Shown here: piece after piece, positions 5,804 to 14,992 of the stretch
Layout of the letters: each line of letters begins with the position of its first letter
How positions within the stretch are numbered: position 1 is the first letter of the stretch
NCBI GenBank assembly: GCA_964540005.1
Contig: CAZILN010000281.1
Coordinates: 1-38,751, forward strand
Direction: 5' to 3'
DNA: 38,751 bases
Origin: CAZILN01 sp964540005
Lineage (GTDB): Bacteria; Bacteroidota; Bacteroidia; Bacteroidales; SM23-62
The notes under the pieces: generated by a model
What the model saw: the letters and a program-made list of their open reading frames with translations, nothing else
What the model was told of the DNA's origin: nothing
Database searches by the model: none
Position numbers and translations under genes: made by a program

Positions 5804-7834
5804 ATGCATCCCATGAAAACCCGGGGCCCAAATATTGTACAAAGTGATCCATGGCTGCAACCTTACCAGGGGGTTATTGAAAGATGGATTGAGGGCTTCA
5901 TTCAAAAAGAAAAGAAACTGACTGCCGGGGTACCCGGATTACCGGATTTTGCCCTGGGTCATCTTTTCTTCGGACTTCACCGCAACAGCGAAGGCTGGGT
6001 ATTCAGGGAATGGGCGCCCAATGCCACGGGCATCTGGTTAGTGGGCGAAATGACGGACTGGAAAGAACAGCCGGATTATGCCCTGGTACGGGGTGAGAAC
6101 GGAATCTGGGAACTGAACATTCCTTTTCCATACCTGAAACATGAAGACCTGTTCCGCCTATCGGTACACTGGGAAGGAGGAAAAGGTGACCGGATACCGG
6201 CCTGGACAAACCGGGTGGTACAGGATCCCGATACCCTCATTTTCAATGCCCAGGTCTGGGTACCTGAAAAAAGCTACAGGTGGAAAAACGACCATTGCGA
6301 CACCACCGGGAGGCCTCCTTTAATTTATGAGGCCCATATAGGGATGTCCTCGGAAGAAGGACGTATTGCCGGCTATGCTGAGTTCCGGCAGAAAGTCTTA
6401 CCCCGTATCGCCCGCAGCGGATATAATACCATTCAATTAATGGCCATCCAGGAACACCCCTATTACGGTTCCTTCGGATATCATGTTTCCAGTTTCTTTG
6501 CCCCCTCCTCACGCTTCGGAACTCCTGAAGAGCTGAAAGAATTAGTCGACACAGCTCACGGTATGGATATAGCGGTTATCATGGACCTTGTACATTCCCA
6601 TTCGGTTAAAAATGAAGTTGAGGGACTGGCACGCTTTGACGGTACCCCCTACCAATATTTTCATGACGGTTACAGGCGTGAACATGTTGCTTGGGATTCA
6701 CTCTGTTTCAACTATGCCAAGCATGAGGTACTGCATTTTCTGCTTTCCAACTGCAGGTACTGGCTGGAAGAATTCAGGTTTGACGGATTCAGGTTTGACG
6801 GGGTAACCAGCATGCTATACCTGGATCATGGCCTGTCCAGGGATTTTACCTCTTATGATATGTATTTTGACGGCACGCAGGATGAAGATGCCATAATATA
6901 TTTCATGCTTGCCAACAAGCTGATCAAACAGGTCCTGCCGGGTTCTATTACCATCGCCGAAGAAATGAGTGGTATGCCCGGATTGGCAGCACCCCTGGAA
7001 GACGGGGGGATGGGATTTGATTACAGGCTGGCCATGGGTATCCCGGATTACTGGATAAAGATCATCAAGGAAAGAAAAGATGAGGACTGGAATGTAAGCG
7101 AGCTGTATTATGAACTGACTTCCCGCAGGTCCGATGAAAGGACCATCTGTTACGCTGAATCACATGACCAGGCCCTGGTAGGGGATAAAACCGTCATTTT
7201 CAGGCTTATTGATAAGGAGATGTATGAATCTATGGATCTCTCGGGCAGCAACCTGATCGTTGAACGGGGGATGGCCCTGCATAAAATGATCAGGCTTATC
7301 ACTATCAGTACGGGAGGAGGGGGCTACCTGAATTTTATGGGCAACGAATTCGGCCACCCTGAATGGATAGATTTCCCGAGGGAAGGAAATAACTGGTCCT
7401 ATCACTATGCCCGCCGGCAATGGAGCCTGGCAGATAATCCCTTGCTGCGGTACAGGTTCCTGAAAGATTTTGATGAGGATATGATAGCCCTGATCCGTTC
7501 TTCCGGCTGTCTCAGCCAGCAGTGGACGGAACTGGTCACTGACAATACCGGGGACCAGGTGCTGGCATTCGTGCGCTCTGACCTCCTCTTTGTCTTCAAT
7601 TTTAACCCGAATACCTCCTTTACCGACTACGGTCTGGCAGTCGAAGCGGGAAAATTCAGCATTGTACTGAACACCGATGACAGTAAATACGGGGGGATGG
7701 ACCTGGTTAACCAGAGCATTACCTATTTCACCCATCCTGAGCAGTACGTGGCGCCGAAGCACCTGCTCAAGCTTTACCTGCCCGCCCGCAGCGGTCTTGT
7801 ATTAAAACGGCTGCCGATCAGGAAGGTCCGATAA
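5804..7834 (+). CDS. glgB: 1,4-alpha-glucan branching enzyme (GH13, eukaryote-like GBE type)
   Basis: This enzyme cuts alpha-1,4 chains and re-attaches them by alpha-1,6 links to branch glycogen. The 676-residue protein has an N-terminal CBM48-like domain (about 55-155, 'FREWAPNATGIWLVGEMTDW'), a GH13 barrel and a C-terminal beta domain. Visible GH13 motifs are 'DLVHSHSVKN' (261-270), 'FRFDGVTSM' with nucleophile D332, 'IAEEMSGMP' with acid/base E386, and 'AESHDQ' with H454/D455. The layout resembles the eukaryotic GBE1 type rather than the E. coli GlgB type, with 'YYGSFGYHV' and 'FMGNEFGHPEW'. ATG at 5804 or 5813; the nearby promoter favours 5813. Its stop is 16 bases from the stop of the synthase-phosphorylase fusion, with no terminator between. 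Confidence 0.95.
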   Translation: MHPMKTRGPNIVQSDPWLQPYQGVIERWIEGFIQKEKKLTAGVPGLPDFALGHLFFGLHRNSEGWVFREWAPNATGIWLVGEMTDWKEQPDYALVRGENGIWELNIPFPYLKHEDLFRLSVHWEGGKGDRIPAWTNRVVQDPDTLIFNAQVWVPEKSYRWKNDHCDTTGRPPLIYEAHIGMSSEEGRIAGYAEFRQKVLPRIARSGYNTIQLMAIQEHPYYGSFGYHVSSFFAPSSRFGTPEELKELVDTAHGMDIAVIMDLVHSHSVKNEVEGLARFDGTPYQYFHDGYRREHVAWDSLCFNYAKHEVLHFLLSNCRYWLEEFRFDGFRFDGVTSMLYLDHGLSRDFTSYDMYFDGTQDEDAIIYFMLANKLIKQVLPGSITIAEEMSGMPGLAAPLEDGGMGFDYRLAMGIPDYWIKIIKERKDEDWNVSELYYELTSRRSDERTICYAESHDQALVGDKTVIFRLIDKEMYESMDLSGSNLIVERGMALHKMIRLITISTGGGGYLNFMGNEFGHPEWIDFPREGNNWSYHYARRQWSLADNPLLRYRFLKDFDEDMIALIRSSGCLSQQWTELVTDNTGDQVLAFVRSDLLFVFNFNPNTSFTDYGLAVEAGKFSIVLNTDDSKYGGMDLVNQSITYFTHPEQYVAPKHLLKLYLPARSGLVLKRLPIRKVR

Positions 7835-7850
7835 GGATGCACCTGATGAC

Positions 7851-10800
7851 CTAGATCCATTTTACCAGTGAAAAATCCTGACGGTGCGGCAGGTGGGGAT
7901 ATTTGGGAAAGACCCTTATCCCGTAATCAAAACTGCCTGCCCTTACAGGGGTTACCTTTGTTTTGTAAGTATGCCGGGTATTCTCGCTGTGAACGGCATC
8001 AAATTCCTGAGTATAGGTTTTGTGATGGGTACCGTTATCACTTTTTTCAAAATCCCTTATAACCAGCTCTACGCCTACATGCTCCGGTGATAGATTACCC
8101 AGATCGAGCAAAAGAGTGGCTTCATAACTTTCACCCAGTATGACCGGGTTGTGGGATATATCCGGATGGCTGAATGATACCACCCTGATCTGGTTCCACA
8201 ATTTCATCATGATCTTCTTCCATGAGGCAAGGTCCCTGGCCAGTGCATAATCGTCCTGTTGCATCTTCTCTGAACGTTCGTACAGTTTCTGATAGTAACG
8301 CTGATTATAATCGATCAACATCCTGTTCATGGTAAATTGCGGGGCCACCTGTGCAATGGATTTTTTAATGTACCCGATCCAGGCAGCCGGGACCTCATCC
8401 TTCCCTCTCTCATAGAAAGCAGGGGTGATCTCATTTTCAAGCAGTGAATAAATGGTCTCTGCATCCAGTTCATCCTGGTAATCCTGGTTATCATAGCTTC
8501 TTTCTTCTTCTATGGCCCATCCTGCACCTTCAACATAGCCCTCTGCCCACCAGCCGTCGAGCACGCTGAAGTGCAGAGCCCCGTTCAGGACAGCTTTCTG
8601 TCCGCTGGTCCCGGAAGCCTCCAGTGGCCTGGTCGGAGTATTCAGCCAGATATCTACTCCCTGTACCAGTTTCTTTGCAAGTTGCATGTCGTAATTCTCA
8701 AGGAATATGATACGGCCTGTAAACGCAGGCTCCCTGGAGATCTCCACTATCATTTTGATTAGGTCCTGTCCGGCCTTATCCCGGGGGTGAGCTTTACCGG
8801 CAAAAACAATTTGTATGGGCCGTTCACCATTATTGATAATATCAGCCAGCCGTTGTTTATCCCGGAACAGCAGATGAGCCCTCTTATAGGTGGCAAACCT
8901 CCGGGCAAATCCTATGGTCAGCACATCCGGTTTCAGATTTTCTTCTGCCTCCAGGATATACCTGGGATTTTCCCTCCGGTGAACAGCGGCAATTTTCAGC
9001 CTTTCCTTGATATAATCTATCAACTCGCTTCTCTGGCGGTTCCTCAGGTCCCATATCTTCCTGTCGTGGACATCCTCAATTTTTTTCCAGGTGTCCTTAT
9101 TATCCTGCCTGTTGAGAAAATCCTTGCCAAATTCGGACCTGTAAAGTTCCAGCCACGACTTCGCGGTCCATGTGGGCAGATGTACACCATTAGTAACATA
9201 CGATATATACAGTTCATCGGGATTATATCCTTTCCAGATACTGGCAAACATTTCCTGGGTTACACGCCCGTGGAGCCTGCTAACCCCGTTCACTTCCTGT
9301 GAAAGGTTAATAGCCAGGTAACTCATGGAAAAACGTTCTTCGCGATTTTCAGGCTGCAGCCTGCCCAGGCCGATAAACTCCTCCCATGTAATATTAAAAC
9401 GTTCAGGATAGTGTGACATATACATCCTGATCAGATGTTCCTCGAAGGAATCATGTCCTGCCGGGACAGGAGTATGTGTGGTAAATAGTGTGGAAGCCCG
9501 CACCACTTCGAGCGCTTCCCGGAAGTTGAGTTTATAGCTGGTGATCAGTTCCCTCAGCCTCTCCAACCCGATAAAGGCTGCATGTCCTTCATTACAGTGG
9601 AATATATCTGCCTGAATGTCAAGGGCTTCCAGCGCCCGGATCCCTCCAATTCCCAGGAGCAGTTCCTGGATAAACCTGTGTGCATTATCACCGCCGTACA
9701 GGAAATGGGTAATGGCCCGGTCCTGTTCAAGGTTTTCTTCAAAATCAGTATCCAGCAGGTAGAGGGGAACTCTCCCAACCTCAACCCTCCATATCCTTGC
9801 CTTCAGGGTACGCCCCGGTATCATTATGCTTATGGTTACCCAGTTCCCTTCATCATCCCGCACCGGCTGTGCCGGGGTATTGGAAAAATCCTGTGCTTCG
9901 TTGCCGGCTATCTGTTCACCGTTGCCTGATATAATCTGGGTGAAATACCCGTAGCGGTACAACAGGCCTATTCCTACCATATCCTGGTTGTAATCACTGG
10001 CTTCCTTCAGGTAATCACCCGCCAGGATTCCCAGTCCGCCCGAATATATCTTCAGCGATTCATGCAGACCATATTCCATGCTGAAATACGCAACCTTTGG
10101 TTTTTTACATTCTGAGCCTTCCCTTAGATAGGCATGGAATCTTTCGCTGACCGAATCCATCCTGTCAAGGAAATCCCGGTCATTTTCCAGCTCCCTGAAC
10201 CTGTCGAGGGGGATCCTCTGCAGCATCAGTATAGGGTTTTCGTTACATTCCTGCCATAATTCGGAATCTATGGAAGAGAATAATTCTCCTGCATCGGTAT
10301 TCCATGACCACCAGATGTTCTTCGAAAGCTCATCGAGCCCGGATAACTTAACAGGTATACTCTCTTCTACAATAAAAGTTTTCCAATCAGGTCTGGCGGT
10401 TACAACCTGCTCCTCTATGTACCCTGTTTTTTCTTCATCGATATACAGCCTGGTCCGGGTCATCTGTTTTGAAAGCGCTATATCAAAGGCCTTATAGTAA
10501 TATCGCACCTGTTCTCCCCAGAGGGCCGTACGGGCTATCTCAAGGGCATGTTCACCGGCATCCCGCACGGCATCCGGTGTCAGCGAACAGAAATCCTTTA
10601 TTGCCAGGGCAATGCCTGCTGAGGCTTCATCATAATTTGAGTCATTGCGGCGGATGACCGTAACTCCCTTGCCCTTTCCGCCAAACTTTTCCACCCATAA
10701 ACCAAAACCCGCCAGAGTGGTGGTAATGGTCGGGATCTTAAAGGCAAGGCTTTCCAGTGGAGTATATCCCCAGGGTTCATAATAGGAGGCAAAAATGGTC

Positions 10801-12101
10801 AGGTCAAACCCGATCAGAAGGTCATAGTAGGATTTGTTGAATATACCATCACTCCCGTTCAGATAGGATGGAACAAAAATTATTTTGACAGGATCCTCCT
10901 TTTTATTTCTTATTGAGGTTTCTTTAATCTTTTTCAGTATGGGATCGTATTCCTCGTTGTGAAGATTATGTGTCAGACAGGAGGTATTGCTTTCCAGCTT
11001 CTTATCCTGGTTCAAAGCATCCAGCAGGTCTTTTCTTGCACCGTAATGGTGAGCAGGAATGAGCATAAAGGCAAGGATCCCACAGGAGGATTCCTTTGTA
11101 CGGTTGATCTGATCCAGGGCATCCAGGTACATGTCGAGCCCCTTATTATAATACTCATACCTTCCACTGGTAGCCAGCAGTTTTACAGTTGAAGGCAGGT
11201 CATTCCCCAGCAGGGTTTCTGCCGTCCGGATCAGCGCCTCCCTCGCCTGCCCCCTTTTTTCATCAAAGGCCCCATCCTTTGGGACGAAAGACATATCAAA
11301 GCCGTTGGGGGTAACACAATCGACCTCTTTTTTAAGCAGTTGTTTGCATTCCCCTGCTGTGAGTTCGCTGACCGTGGTAAAGGCGTCAGCATGCCAGGCT
11401 GATAACTTCTCAAGTGATTGTTTGGAGGTCACATTAAAATCATTGGATTTGGCATCCCCGTCATATTCCTGGAGGCGGTCATACAGGGGAAGCCTGTTTC
11501 CGGCAATAGACCTCCCGATAACGGTGGCATGCGTGGTAAATACCGTGGCGATCCGGGGAGCTGCATCTTTCAGGTACAACAGGCCCCCACCCGTCATCCA
11601 TTCATGGAACTGAGCGACAATCTTTGTACGCATAGACAGATTATGCCTGGCAAAGCTTTCTATTACCTTTCCTGCGGCATATCCAAAAAGAGCCGGTTCA
11701 ATATAATCCCATTGCCCTGAAATGGAATCAAGTTTAACAGATTCCCACAGCTCGCTGAAAATCGCATCCTTCTGTTCCATGAAGGTGGTAAAATCCAGAA
11801 TGATGGCTATGGGTGTACTGGGTATCTGCCACCTCCCTATTCGTATCCTGAGTCCTTCTTCGGCTGCTTTTGCTTTCCAGGCTGCATACAGGTTCCTGTC
11901 CTCTTTAAATTCAGGGTTTTCCCCTGAACCCCTCCAGAGGTCAGGACCAATGAGTATGTGTTTGTCATCGAGCCTGTCTTTAATTGTCGGGGCCTTGGTG
12001 GATATCACGGTATATATGCCCCCCACCATATTACAAACCTCCCAGCTGACTTCAAAGTAGAAGTCAGGATTAAGCAAATTCTTTTCCATTGGTGAAATCA
12101 A
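7851..12101 (-). CDS. Fusion of GT3-type glycogen synthase and alpha-glucan phosphorylase
   Basis: This 1416-residue protein joins the enzymes that build and break down glycogen. Residues 1-555 are a GT3 (animal/yeast-type) glycogen synthase: 'EVSWEVCNMVGGIYTVISTK', 'FHEWMTGGGLLYLK', 'TVFTTHATVIGR' and the catalytic loop 'YEPWGYTPLESLA' (441-453). After a linker (about 555-585) come a DUF3417-like segment (about 587-665, 'NIWWSWNTDAGELF') and a short-type GT35 phosphorylase (about 668-1300). The latter shows 'YFSMEYGLHESLKIYSGGLG', 'FHCNEGHAAF', 'GFARRFATYKRA' and the PLP site 'EASGTSGQKAVLNG' with K1169. A beta-type tail follows to the end. All key motifs of both halves look intact. M5 (12089) is an alternative start. 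It is the last gene of the minus-strand glucan operon. Confidence 0.93.
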   Translation of the reverse strand: MISPMEKNLLNPDFYFEVSWEVCNMVGGIYTVISTKAPTIKDRLDDKHILIGPDLWRGSGENPEFKEDRNLYAAWKAKAAEEGLRIRIGRWQIPSTPIAIILDFTTFMEQKDAIFSELWESVKLDSISGQWDYIEPALFGYAAGKVIESFARHNLSMRTKIVAQFHEWMTGGGLLYLKDAAPRIATVFTTHATVIGRSIAGNRLPLYDRLQEYDGDAKSNDFNVTSKQSLEKLSAWHADAFTTVSELTAGECKQLLKKEVDCVTPNGFDMSFVPKDGAFDEKRGQAREALIRTAETLLGNDLPSTVKLLATSGRYEYYNKGLDMYLDALDQINRTKESSCGILAFMLIPAHHYGARKDLLDALNQDKKLESNTSCLTHNLHNEEYDPILKKIKETSIRNKKEDPVKIIFVPSYLNGSDGIFNKSYYDLLIGFDLTIFASYYEPWGYTPLESLAFKIPTITTTLAGFGLWVEKFGGKGKGVTVIRRNDSNYDEASAGIALAIKDFCSLTPDAVRDAGEHALEIARTALWGEQVRYYYKAFDIALSKQMTRTRLYIDEEKTGYIEEQVVTARPDWKTFIVEESIPVKLSGLDELSKNIWWSWNTDAGELFSSIDSELWQECNENPILMLQRIPLDRFRELENDRDFLDRMDSVSERFHAYLREGSECKKPKVAYFSMEYGLHESLKIYSGGLGILAGDYLKEASDYNQDMVGIGLLYRYGYFTQIISGNGEQIAGNEAQDFSNTPAQPVRDDEGNWVTISIMIPGRTLKARIWRVEVGRVPLYLLDTDFEENLEQDRAITHFLYGGDNAHRFIQELLLGIGGIRALEALDIQADIFHCNEGHAAFIGLERLRELITSYKLNFREALEVVRASTLFTTHTPVPAGHDSFEEHLIRMYMSHYPERFNITWEEFIGLGRLQPENREERFSMSYLAINLSQEVNGVSRLHGRVTQEMFASIWKGYNPDELYISYVTNGVHLPTWTAKSWLELYRSEFGKDFLNRQDNKDTWKKIEDVHDRKIWDLRNRQRSELIDYIKERLKIAAVHRRENPRYILEAEENLKPDVLTIGFARRFATYKRAHLLFRDKQRLADIINNGERPIQIVFAGKAHPRDKAGQDLIKMIVEISREPAFTGRIIFLENYDMQLAKKLVQGVDIWLNTPTRPLEASGTSGQKAVLNGALHFSVLDGWWAEGYVEGAGWAIEEERSYDNQDYQDELDAETIYSLLENEITPAFYERGKDEVPAAWIGYIKKSIAQVAPQFTMNRMLIDYNQRYYQKLYERSEKMQQDDYALARDLASWKKIMMKLWNQIRVVSFSHPDISHNPVILGESYEATLLLDLGNLSPEHVGVELVIRDFEKSDNGTHHKTYTQEFDAVHSENTRHTYKTKVTPVRAGSFDYGIRVFPKYPHLPHRQDFSLVKWI

Positions 12102-12126
12102 TAAGTGTGAAAAAATCTAGTTTGTG

Positions 12127-13611
12127 TTACTTCCTCTTCTGTTGCGATCCCGATCCCGCAGATTTTCCTGGTGTTGTTTTCTTTACCGGTGCAGTTTTTG
12201 CCACCGTTTTCTTTCTGGCGGCAGGTCCCTTTTTTGTAGCCGGTCCCTTTTTTGTAGCCGGTCCCTTTTTCCTTGCCGGTGTAACCTTTTTTTCGGAAAC
12301 AAGCGATGTGACTGCGACAATGGCAGACAGCCGGTCAATTTCTTCTTTGTATTTTAATAACTGCCTTTCCTTCTCTTCAATGATCATGGAAAGATTCGAT
12401 GTTTCACCCACCGTGTCAGTCCCGGGAACCAATGCATTTACCCTGATGGCAAAATCACTCAGGATATTCATGTAATTAATAAAGGCATCGTATGGGGACT
12501 GATAAGGGTTGAAATATGAATGAACTGCTCCGTCAGAGAAGAATTTAGTGCTCATGTAATACAGATGGTCGCTTACCTGAAGGTAATTCCAATCTTTGAT
12601 AAGATCAGGATCTTTAATATTCTTCATTTTACCGGCCAGGTCATAAAGCTTATTGAAAGCTTCCTGCTGCATTTCATTGCCAAGCCAGGCTGTCAGGTCC
12701 CTTTCCTCATCGGCCCATGAAACCGGGTAGGGAACATGGACAGCTGAGACAGGTTGCAGCTTCCGGGCCAGTTCGGAGGGCGTGGCAAATGAAAATTCCG
12801 AATTCCTGAAAACCGTATCCGGCAATGCCCTGAGAAACCCGAAAATTCCTGTTTCTTCCCACTGGTGCTCACCGAATGTTTCATAGTCCATGAAGAGGTT
12901 CACAGTTTCTTCCTTTTTGTCAATCTGGTTCAGCCATGAAACAAATTTATCAGCAGTAAGGGGATACTCGTTCCAGGACTGGTCTGAAAACCGGAAGGCA
13001 ATATCGTCACTCAGTTTGAAATTCTTGAGCAGTATCTTCAATTTGGGATTGATGGAATTACAATACATGTAATTCGGACTCTTCCAACCCAGGATATGCT
13101 TGGCCCCTTCGGTCAGCATGGCTTCATATCCCATCTCTGCCACCATTTCACCTATGTCATCCGAATAGATCAGTTCTGTATTGCGAAAAACAGATGGTTC
13201 CTGGTTGAAGAACTTTTTGATCTTTTCCCCGTGTTCCCTGACCTGCCCGTTAAATTCATCCTTATCTTTCAGGGCCACCAGGGAATGAGAGTTTGTCTCG
13301 GCTAGGAATTCAACGGCACCTGTATCTGCAAGCCTCCTGAAACTTTCAAGAACCTCAGGGGCATACAGTTCGAACTGGTCGATGGCAATCCCGGAAATGG
13401 AAAAGGCCAGCTTAAACCTTCCCGGAAACCGGTTGATCAGTTCAAGTATGATCTCATTAGCCGGCAGATAGCATTTATCAGCCACTTTCCTCAAGATGCT
13501 CTCATTAGAATAATCATCATAATAATAATGCTCATTCCCTATATCGAAAAAACGGTACCTCCTGAACCTGAAGGGTTGATGAACCTGGAAATACAAACAA
13601 ATAGTCTTCAT
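12127..13611 (-). CDS. GH57-family alpha-amylase-like glycoside hydrolase with histone-H1-like C-terminal tail
   Basis: GH57 enzymes hydrolyse or rearrange alpha-1,4-glucans. The barrel opens with 'MKTICLYFQVHQPFRFRRY'. 'VFRNTELIYSDDIG' carries the expected nucleophile E146, and 'NLFMDYETFGEHQ' the expected acid/base D242. 'YPVSWADEERDLTAWLGN' and 'SPYDAFINYMNILSDF' complete the Bacteroidota-type domain, which ends near residue 395. A short coiled coil (about 405-435) follows. Residues 441-494 form a Lys/Ala/Pro-rich tail with three near-identical units (KKGPAT, KKGPAT, KKGPAA at 448-465). The tail has no catalytic motif and resembles histone H1-like or AlgP-like DNA-binding tails. It lies between the GT4 gene (14-base gap) and the fusion gene (25-base gap). 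Confidence 0.9.
   Translation of the reverse strand: MKTICLYFQVHQPFRFRRYRFFDIGNEHYYYDDYSNESILRKVADKCYLPANEIILELINRFPGRFKLAFSISGIAIDQFELYAPEVLESFRRLADTGAVEFLAETNSHSLVALKDKDEFNGQVREHGEKIKKFFNQEPSVFRNTELIYSDDIGEMVAEMGYEAMLTEGAKHILGWKSPNYMYCNSINPKLKILLKNFKLSDDIAFRFSDQSWNEYPLTADKFVSWLNQIDKKEETVNLFMDYETFGEHQWEETGIFGFLRALPDTVFRNSEFSFATPSELARKLQPVSAVHVPYPVSWADEERDLTAWLGNEMQQEAFNKLYDLAGKMKNIKDPDLIKDWNYLQVSDHLYYMSTKFFSDGAVHSYFNPYQSPYDAFINYMNILSDFAIRVNALVPGTDTVGETSNLSMIIEEKERQLLKYKEEIDRLSAIVAVTSLVSEKKVTPARKKGPATKKGPATKKGPAARKKTVAKTAPVKKTTPGKSAGSGSQQKRK
12224..12277 (+). repeat. Tandem 18-bp repeat encoding the KKGPAT units of the GH57 tail
   Basis: GGTCCCTTTTTTGTAGCC occurs at 12224-12241 and identically at 12242-12259, with a diverged third copy at 12260-12277. 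The repeats are in frame on the minus strand and encode the GPAT/KK tail units. Identical 18-bp copies can expand or contract by slippage without breaking the frame, so tail length may vary between strains. Confidence 0.85.
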
Positions 13612-13625
13612 TCTTATATTTTTAC

Positions 13626-14915
13626 TTAAATGATTTCATTATATACCTTACGGACCTTGCGGGCAGAGTTCTCCCATTTCAGGTTCTCCACTTCATGTTT
13701 GCCGTATTTAATAAACATTTCGGAAAGGCCCCTGTAATTCAGTATCCCGTAAATAGCATCTGCCATGGCGTCGATATCCCAAAAATCAACCTTGATGGCA
13801 TATTTCAGTATCTCCGACACCCCCGACTGATGTGAAATGATGACCGGTACATCCGATTGCATGGCTTCCAGGGGCGATATGCCGAATGGCTCGGATACTG
13901 AAGGCATTACGTAAACATCCGTCAACCCGAACATTTTGTAGACATCCTCCCCTTTGAGGAACCCGGTAAAATGAAATTTGTCCATGATCCCAAGTCCGGC
14001 CGTTCTATGGATCATCTTGGCGAGCATATCCCCGCTACCAGCCATGACAAACCGGACATTATCCATTTTTTGCAATACCTTATGCGCCACTTCAATAAAG
14101 TATTCCGGGCCTTTCTGCATGGTGATCCTGCCCAGGAAGGTGACAATTTTCTCATCGATTTTCTTACCGGCCCTTATTGAAGGCTGGTCAAGCTGAACAG
14201 GATCAACAGCATTATATACTGTTACTACTTTTTCGGGCTCTATCCCGTAGTTATGGATAATGGTATTGCGGGTAAGATTGCTGACGGCAATGATCCTGTC
14301 AGCCGCACGCATCCCCTTCATCTCAATTTCAAAAACAGCCGGATTGACATTTCCTCCGCTGCGGTCAAAATCGGTTGCATGAACATGTATTACCAGCGGT
14401 TTCCCTGAGACTTCCGCTGCAGCCATCCCCGCAGGATATGTCAGCCAGTCATGGGCATGAATGACGTCAAAGTCCGAGTCACCAGCAATGACCGAAGCTA
14501 CCACCGCATAATTGGCTATTTCCTGAAAGAGGTCCTTACCATAACCGCCCGTAAATTCAAATTTACCCCTGAAATCAGTGTTAATGAATTTATTAACTCC
14601 TGATTCATCCTGGTTTACCAGATTAAAGTAATCTTCCGGGTCGGTATAAGGAACTATATGCGAATTAACCTCGATGAAGTTTATTTTCTTAAGAAAGCCC
14701 TCATAGCTGGTCTGTTTCCCGGTCAGTTCAACCTGGTTTGCCCCTGTCACCCTCATCGCGCTCTGCTGGTCCTCATCTCCAAAAACCTTGGGTATTACAA
14801 ACTCGATCTCCAGATCATCAAATATGGATAATCCCTTTGTCAAACCATAACAGGCAGTTCCTAGTCCGCCCGAAATATGCGGCGGGAACTCCCAGCCAAA
14901 CATTAACACTTTCAC
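13626..14915 (-). CDS. GT4-family glycosyltransferase of the glycogen operon
   Basis: This 429-residue GT-B glycosyltransferase probably acts on alpha-glucan. The N-terminal 'MFGWEFPPHISGGLGTACYGL' region has the G-G-L-G glycogen-synthase-like loop. 'DVIHAHDWLTYPAG' (150-163), 'VSNLTRNTII', 'LGRITMQKGPEYF' (261-273) and the E-x7-E motif 'SEPFGISPLEA' (E342 and E350) are those of GT4 enzymes. Within GT4, bacterial members include glycogen synthase-like and maltose-1-phosphate-forming enzymes. The donor and exact product here cannot be decided from motifs. Since the operon also has a GT3 synthase, this enzyme might start chains, make a soluble oligosaccharide or act as a second synthase. It follows the debranching gene after 77 bases. 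Confidence 0.88.
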   Translation of the reverse strand: MKVLMFGWEFPPHISGGLGTACYGLTKGLSIFDDLEIEFVIPKVFGDEDQQSAMRVTGANQVELTGKQTSYEGFLKKINFIEVNSHIVPYTDPEDYFNLVNQDESGVNKFINTDFRGKFEFTGGYGKDLFQEIANYAVVASVIAGDSDFDVIHAHDWLTYPAGMAAAEVSGKPLVIHVHATDFDRSGGNVNPAVFEIEMKGMRAADRIIAVSNLTRNTIIHNYGIEPEKVVTVYNAVDPVQLDQPSIRAGKKIDEKIVTFLGRITMQKGPEYFIEVAHKVLQKMDNVRFVMAGSGDMLAKMIHRTAGLGIMDKFHFTGFLKGEDVYKMFGLTDVYVMPSVSEPFGISPLEAMQSDVPVIISHQSGVSEILKYAIKVDFWDIDAMADAIYGILNYRGLSEMFIKYGKHEVENLKWENSARKVRKVYNEII

Positions 14916-14992
14916 TTGTTTAAATTTTGCATGTTCGTTTCAACGACTCTCAATGCTCTCGCATAATTCAACATTATTTATATCAATCAGTT

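Noticed and set aside
7160..7762. 200-residue open frame antisense to the branching enzyme
   Set aside because: Fully inside the GH13 gene with no domain, signal or promoter of its own.
8787..9302. 171-residue plus-strand frame inside the synthase-phosphorylase fusion
   Set aside because: It overlaps the phosphorylase domain coding region; its composition is that of a reverse-strand shadow.
12217..12277. CRISPR-like or satellite repeat
   Set aside because: The 18-bp units are contiguous, have no spacers and encode in-frame KKGPAT units of the GH57 tail.
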